Assembly (NCBI GenBank): GCA_945898275.1
Contig: CAMDHZ010000010.1
Coordinates: 41,235-105,234, forward strand
Origin: Chitinophaga pinensis
GTDB lineage: Bacteria; Bacteroidota; Bacteroidia; UKL13-3
Direction: 5' to 3'
Length of the DNA stretch: 64,000 bases
In this document: positions 60,036-64,000 of the stretch, one piece after another
Position numbering within the stretch: position 1 is the first letter of the stretch
How the letters are laid out: each line of letters opens with the position of its first letter
The notes under the pieces: model-generated
What the model was told of the DNA's origin: nothing
What the model saw: the letters and a program-made list of their open reading frames with translations, nothing else
Database searches by the model: none
Position numbers and translations under genes: made by a program

Positions 60036-60552
60036 GAAGTATGCAGCTAAGATAGTATTTCTTTTATGTTTCGGTTTGAACCAATTTACCGTTACAGCGC
60101 AAGAGGATAATTATAGAAGTCCAGATGGATTAAATAATGTTTTTTTAGAAATTGGTGGGGCAGCCATTAAATACTCTATTTCTTTTGAAAAGTATTTATA
60201 TAGAAGTAATCGTGAGAACTTTACTTTAACAGGAAGAGTTGGCTATGGATACCAGCATAATGCCAGATGGATATTAAACCGTGTTTACATGGGTGATAGA
60301 ACCAGTATGTTTCCATTTACAGCGCAGGCCTTATTAGGGTCAGACAAAAACAAGCTAGAAGTGGGAGGAGGATTTACCATGTTAACTAGTGATTTTGCAA
60401 ACAGAGAAATTGTTCCTACCGGAGTTCTGGGTCTTAGGGTAATGGAGAGCAATGGAGTTTGTTTTAGAATTACGTATTCGCCATTACTAAAAAAGGGTGA
60501 ATTTATAAGTTGGTTTGGGGTTAGTTTAGGATATAATTTCAGTTTCAGATAA
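60034..60552 (+). CDS. Small exported beta-rich protein, possible outer-membrane barrel
   Basis: The 172-residue product has a signal peptide (MKYAAKIVFLLCFGLNQFTV, cleavage near TAQ) and then alternating hydrophobic and polar segments (FLEIGGAAIKYSISFEKYLY, GVCFRITYSPLL, FGVSLGYNFSFR). The end with an aromatic residue, NFSFR, is typical of small barrels. No family name is supported. Its ATG at 60034 overlaps the divergent UbiA-like start codon. Confidence 0.68.
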   Translation: MKYAAKIVFLLCFGLNQFTVTAQEDNYRSPDGLNNVFLEIGGAAIKYSISFEKYLYRSNRENFTLTGRVGYGYQHNARWILNRVYMGDRTSMFPFTAQALLGSDKNKLEVGGGFTMLTSDFANREIVPTGVLGLRVMESNGVCFRITYSPLLKKGEFISWFGVSLGYNFSFR

Positions 60553-60584
60553 AAATTGCTTTCTTGCTGCATAAAATTTTCACT

Positions 60585-62216
60585 ATGCAGAAGAAACATC
60601 CTAGAGGACTCAATTTCCTTTTTTTTACCGAATTATGGGAACGATTCGGATATTATTTAATGATTGGGATATTTCAGCTCTACCTTACAGAATCAGCTGA
60701 TAAGGGCGGATTAGGGATGGATAGAAAAGATGCTGCCGACATTTATGGAACTTTTATTGCTTTTGTTTTTTTAACACCCTTTTTGGGCGGTTTATTGGCC
60801 GATAGAATTTTTGGGTATCGAAAATCTATCATTGCTGGTGGTGTGCTCATGGGCTTAGGCTATCTTGGTTTAGCCATTCCTGGCATGACATTCTTTTATA
60901 TTTCCTTATTCTTAATCATTTTGGGAAATGGTTTTTTTAAGCCCAATATTTCTACTTTGCTTGGTAATTTATACAATGAAGAATCCTACAAAGACATGAA
61001 GGATTCTGGGTATAATATTTTTTACATGGGCATTAACATTGGTGCCTGTGTGTGTAATTTGTTTGCAGCTTATATGCGCAACAGATATGGCTGGGGCTAT
61101 GCATTTGCAACCGCTGGCGTAGGTATGTTTATTGGGATTGCCACCTTTATGATTGGCCTAAGACATTATCGTCACGTGGATGTTTTAAAAGCAGTGCAAC
61201 CAGAGGATATGTCATTGCTTAGAATCTTTATGCAGGTATTCCTACCTGCTATTGTTGTAGGAGTTGGTGCGTGGTTTTTCCCTGGAAATATATTTGGTTC
61301 AGACAGCACTGATGCCTTTATTTTTGGAACCATTCCAGTTATTATTTTTTATGCTGGTTTATATATCAATGCGGCCAAAGAAGACAAAAGGCCAATTGCA
61401 GCGCTGTTAAGTATTTTCGCCGTTTCAATTATGTTTTGGGCGGTATTTAAACAGAATGGAACAGCACTCACCACTTGGGCTCAATTTTACACCGATAGAG
61501 AATTACCAACAGTTATTGAAGCACCTGCAAAATCTTTGTATTTAGCAGAAACACTCACCTTTAAAAAAGATTCAGTGAACCTGTACAACGATAAATTTCA
61601 ATTGGTGAAAGAAGATGGAAAGGCGCTTAAAACTTGGGATTATCCCGTGTATTACAGAAACCTTCCTCCTGCAAGTTTACCAGAAGAAGGTTCACAAACC
61701 TACTTAATTAATACGGAGTTGTTTCAATCTATCAATCCATTTTGGGTGATTGTGTTAACGCCAGTTGTAGTTGGGTTCTTTGCATTTTTGAAAAGAGCAA
61801 GTAAAGATATTAGTACCGCCACTAAAATTGGTTTTGGTTTACTAATATCTGCCTTATCAACATTTGTTATGGCAGCAGCAGTTTATGTGGGAAGCAACGG
61901 TGCCATTAAAGTTTCACCAATATGGCTAATTAGTTGTTACGGTGTAATAACCATAGGAGAATTGTTTTTGAGCCCAATGGGGCTTTCCCTAGTTTCTAAA
62001 CTTAGTCCAAAAAGAATTACAGCCCTCATGATGGGCGGGTGGTTTTTAGCTACCTCATTGGGCAATAAGCTTTCTGGAATTTTAGCCACCCTTTGGGATG
62101 GTTATGCGCATAAATCAAACTTTTTTTACGTTAATGGATTACTTTTAGGCATTGCAGCGCTCATTATGTTTTCTATGCTAAAATGGCTAAACAAAATATT
62201 AAAGGAACATTTATAA
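60585..62216 (+). CDS. POT-family proton-coupled peptide transporter
   Basis: From the ATG at 60585 the product has 543 residues; a TTG at 60564 is an alternative. It has about 12-14 helices and the POT signatures FFTELWERFGYYLMIGIFQL (with ExxER-like residues for proton coupling) and FYMGINIGACVCNLFAAYMR near residue 145. A hydrophilic insert near 300-360 separates helices. The family imports di- and tripeptides with protons. It stands alone ahead of clpC. Confidence 0.93.
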   Translation: MQKKHPRGLNFLFFTELWERFGYYLMIGIFQLYLTESADKGGLGMDRKDAADIYGTFIAFVFLTPFLGGLLADRIFGYRKSIIAGGVLMGLGYLGLAIPGMTFFYISLFLIILGNGFFKPNISTLLGNLYNEESYKDMKDSGYNIFYMGINIGACVCNLFAAYMRNRYGWGYAFATAGVGMFIGIATFMIGLRHYRHVDVLKAVQPEDMSLLRIFMQVFLPAIVVGVGAWFFPGNIFGSDSTDAFIFGTIPVIIFYAGLYINAAKEDKRPIAALLSIFAVSIMFWAVFKQNGTALTTWAQFYTDRELPTVIEAPAKSLYLAETLTFKKDSVNLYNDKFQLVKEDGKALKTWDYPVYYRNLPPASLPEEGSQTYLINTELFQSINPFWVIVLTPVVVGFFAFLKRASKDISTATKIGFGLLISALSTFVMAAAVYVGSNGAIKVSPIWLISCYGVITIGELFLSPMGLSLVSKLSPKRITALMMGGWFLATSLGNKLSGILATLWDGYAHKSNFFYVNGLLLGIAALIMFSMLKWLNKILKEHL

Positions 62217-62357
62217 AGACAATCAAACCTTTCCTAAGCGTAGTTTGTCTATATTTATAAGTTAAGTTGATAAACTCAGTAGCAAATATGTATTTCAATA
62301 CATAAATTGCCATTGACAAAAATGGAACTGTATTTGAAAGATCATTGAATCAAATTT

Positions 62358-64000
62358 ATGGAAGCAAAATTTTCACCACGTGTTAAAGATGTCATTTCCT
62401 ATAGTAGGGAAGAGGCCATCCGTTTGGGTCACGATTATATTGGAACCGAACATCTCCTTTTAGGGTTGATCAGAGAGGGGGACGGTAAAGCCCTCAAAAC
62501 CCTAAAGGCTATGGATGTTGACCAGCAAAGGGTAAAGAAAGCAATCGAAGATAATATCAGAGGTACTGCTACAAATAATACCAACTTTGTCAACATCCCA
62601 CTTACTAAGCAAGCAGAGAAAGTGCTTAAGATAACTTATCTCGAAGCTAAGATTTTTAAAACAGACATTATCGGTACTGAACATCTTTTGCTGTCAATAT
62701 TGCGCGATGAAGACAATTTGGCGTCTCAGATATTAGGACAGTTTAGTATTAATTATGAAAATTTTAAATTAGCAGTTGAAGGCAACCTTAGCGATACCAA
62801 AAGTGAGTTGCCTGCTGATGAAGAAGAATACTATTCTAACGGTCCTGAAGAACGCAAAGTTGAAAGTCGGAAGCCTGATACCAAATCTAAAACTCCCGTT
62901 TTGGATAATTTTGGACGCGACCTTACTAAATCTGCAGAAGAAGGCAAGTTAGACCCAATTGTTGGTAGAGAAAAAGAAATTGAAAGGGTATCTCAGATTC
63001 TATCTAGAAGGAAAAAGAATAACCCTATCTTAATTGGAGAGCCTGGGGTTGGTAAAACTGCAATTGCCGAGGGATTAGCACTTAGAATTGTACAAAGAAA
63101 AGTTTCAAGGGTATTGTTTAACAAGCGAATTGTAATGTTAGACCTTGCCAGTTTAGTGGCAGGAACAAAATACCGCGGACAGTTTGAAGAACGCATGAAG
63201 GCAGTAATGAATGAATTGGAAAAATCTCCAGATGTCATTCTCTTCATCGACGAAATTCACACTTTAGTTGGCGCTGGCGGAGCAAGTGGTTCTTTAGATG
63301 CCAGCAATATGTTTAAACCGGCTTTAGCCCGCGGCGAAATTCAATGTATTGGAGCTACAACCCTAAATGAATACAGACAATACATAGAGAAAGATGGTGC
63401 TTTAGAAAGACGTTTTCAAATGGTTATGGTTGAACCAGCAACGCCTGAAGAAAGTATAGAGATTCTCAATAATATCAAAGACAAATACGAAGCGCATCAT
63501 AGTGTAAATTATGAACCAGAAGCAATTATTGCTTGTGTAAAAATGAGCAGTCGCTACCTTACAGATAGACATTTGCCAGATAAAGCAATTGATGTATTAG
63601 ATGAGGCCGGCGCTAGGGTTCACCTTAGCAATATTCATGTGCCTTCTGATATCCTTGAACTGGAAAAGCAAATTGAAGAAATTAAGGTAGAAAAAAACCA
63701 AGTTGTTAAAAGCCAACAGTACGAAGAAGCAGCCAAATTAAGAGATAGAGAAAAGCATCTTTTAGAACAATTAGAAACACAAAAAATACGCTGGGAAGAA
63801 GAAACCAAAACCCAACGTTTTAATGTAACAGAAGATAATGTTGCCGAAGTGATTGCAATGATGACTGGTGTGCCTGTTAAAAGAATTGCACAAAGCGAAG
63901 GGCAGCGTTTACTAAACATGGGCAACGAATTAGCTGGAAAGGTAATTGGCCAAGAAGAAGCGATTAAAAAACTTACCAAAGCCATTCAAAGAACCCGTGC
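62358..64000 (+). CDS. clpC: ATP-dependent Clp protease ATP-binding subunit ClpC, 5' part
   Basis: The ATG at 62358 opens a frame that runs to the right edge, giving about 547 residues without a stop. It begins MEAKFSPRVKDVISYSREEA, followed by two Clp N-terminal repeats (YIGTEHLLLGLIREGD and DIIGTEHLLLSILRDED). The first AAA module has GEPGVGKTAIAEGLALR and Walker B VILFIDEIHTLVGAGG. The UVR-like middle domain (YEEAAKLRDREKHLLEQLE) that binds adaptors is present, and the second AAA module begins at the edge. ClpC feeds substrates to ClpP (43489). A small inverted repeat (TATGTAT/ATACATA) lies near 62290, in the leader. Confidence 0.95.
   Translation, partial: MEAKFSPRVKDVISYSREEAIRLGHDYIGTEHLLLGLIREGDGKALKTLKAMDVDQQRVKKAIEDNIRGTATNNTNFVNIPLTKQAEKVLKITYLEAKIFKTDIIGTEHLLLSILRDEDNLASQILGQFSINYENFKLAVEGNLSDTKSELPADEEEYYSNGPEERKVESRKPDTKSKTPVLDNFGRDLTKSAEEGKLDPIVGREKEIERVSQILSRRKKNNPILIGEPGVGKTAIAEGLALRIVQRKVSRVLFNKRIVMLDLASLVAGTKYRGQFEERMKAVMNELEKSPDVILFIDEIHTLVGAGGASGSLDASNMFKPALARGEIQCIGATTLNEYRQYIEKDGALERRFQMVMVEPATPEESIEILNNIKDKYEAHHSVNYEPEAIIACVKMSSRYLTDRHLPDKAIDVLDEAGARVHLSNIHVPSDILELEKQIEEIKVEKNQVVKSQQYEEAAKLRDREKHLLEQLETQKIRWEEETKTQRFNVTEDNVAEVIAMMTGVPVKRIAQSEGQRLLNMGNELAGKVIGQEEAIKKLTKAIQRTR

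Noticed and set aside
60285..60599. A 104-codon reverse ORF opposite the barrel-like gene
   Set aside because: It is antisense to an exported protein with a good signal peptide and crosses the POT start region.

Overview
The window is a chromosomal stretch of a Bacteroidota bacterium. The evidence is low-GC coding sequence, promoter boxes of the TTG-N19/20-TAnnTTTG type, the gene order ileS / DksA-like / lspA, an F-type ATP synthase operon without the beta and epsilon genes, and type IX secretion system (T9SS) parts: SprE/PorW at 3250-5910, PorZ at 33263-35575, and three exported proteins with C-terminal sorting domains. A gliding or T9SS-secreting relative of Sphingobacteriia/Chitinophagia fits; I cannot name a species. 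No prophage, insertion sequence, plasmid gene or CRISPR array is visible. Nearly all of the window is ordinary chromosomal backbone.

Layout. 1-6350: an amino-acid permease cut by the left edge, PBP1A overlapping sprE/porW, and a short gene that looks like a peptidase M23 membrane anchor without its catalytic domain. 6398-9445: an NHL-repeat T9SS cargo. 9552-15740: bactofilin followed by atpZ, an AtpI-like protein and atpB-E-F-H-A-G, closed by a terminator. 15834-22654: accessory-looking material, with a ribbon-helix-helix/PIN toxin-antitoxin pair, a cyclophilin, a serine hydrolase, a Crp-like regulator, DUF2147, a quinone reductase, serS and a DUF4143 ATPase. Three heptanucleotide tandem repeats lie in its gaps. 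22924-30272: an FGE-domain protein, then lspA, a DksA-like protein with a long histone-H1-like tail, and ileS.

30338-42001: small ORFs, an RND exporter, porZ, a quinone-oxidoreductase-like enzyme, metF, tcdA, and a response regulator / histidine kinase / phospholipase-D synthase operon, with a SUI1 factor upstream. 42062-45447: dgt, clpP and clpX. 45500-53612: an SPFH remnant, a kinase-fold protein, an MFS transporter with LutA-like and Ldh-family genes, CorA and a polysaccharide-deacetylase-like T9SS cargo. 53823-64000: tRNA-Cys, two lipoproteins, a third T9SS cargo, pdhB, a transglutaminase-like protein, an SDR / UbiA-like pair, a POT transporter and the first part of clpC.

The genes mainly serve envelope assembly (PBP1A, SprE/PorW, PorZ, LspA, cardiolipin-synthase-like), energy (ATP synthase, PDH E1-beta, LutA/Ldh), translation (SerRS, IleRS, SUI1, tRNA-Cys) and proteolysis (ClpP/X/C). 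I found no complete novel system. The strongest unexplained signals are at DNA level. The heptamer TTGAACC/GGTTCAA occurs about 56 times, several-fold above a base-composition estimate. Degenerate 7-nt tandem repeats fill gaps at 17091, 20094 and 21398. Paired operators 22 bp apart sit in front of the DUF4143 ATPase. A terminator-like hairpin contains the likely start codon of a T9SS cargo. Counts and positions were made by eye.
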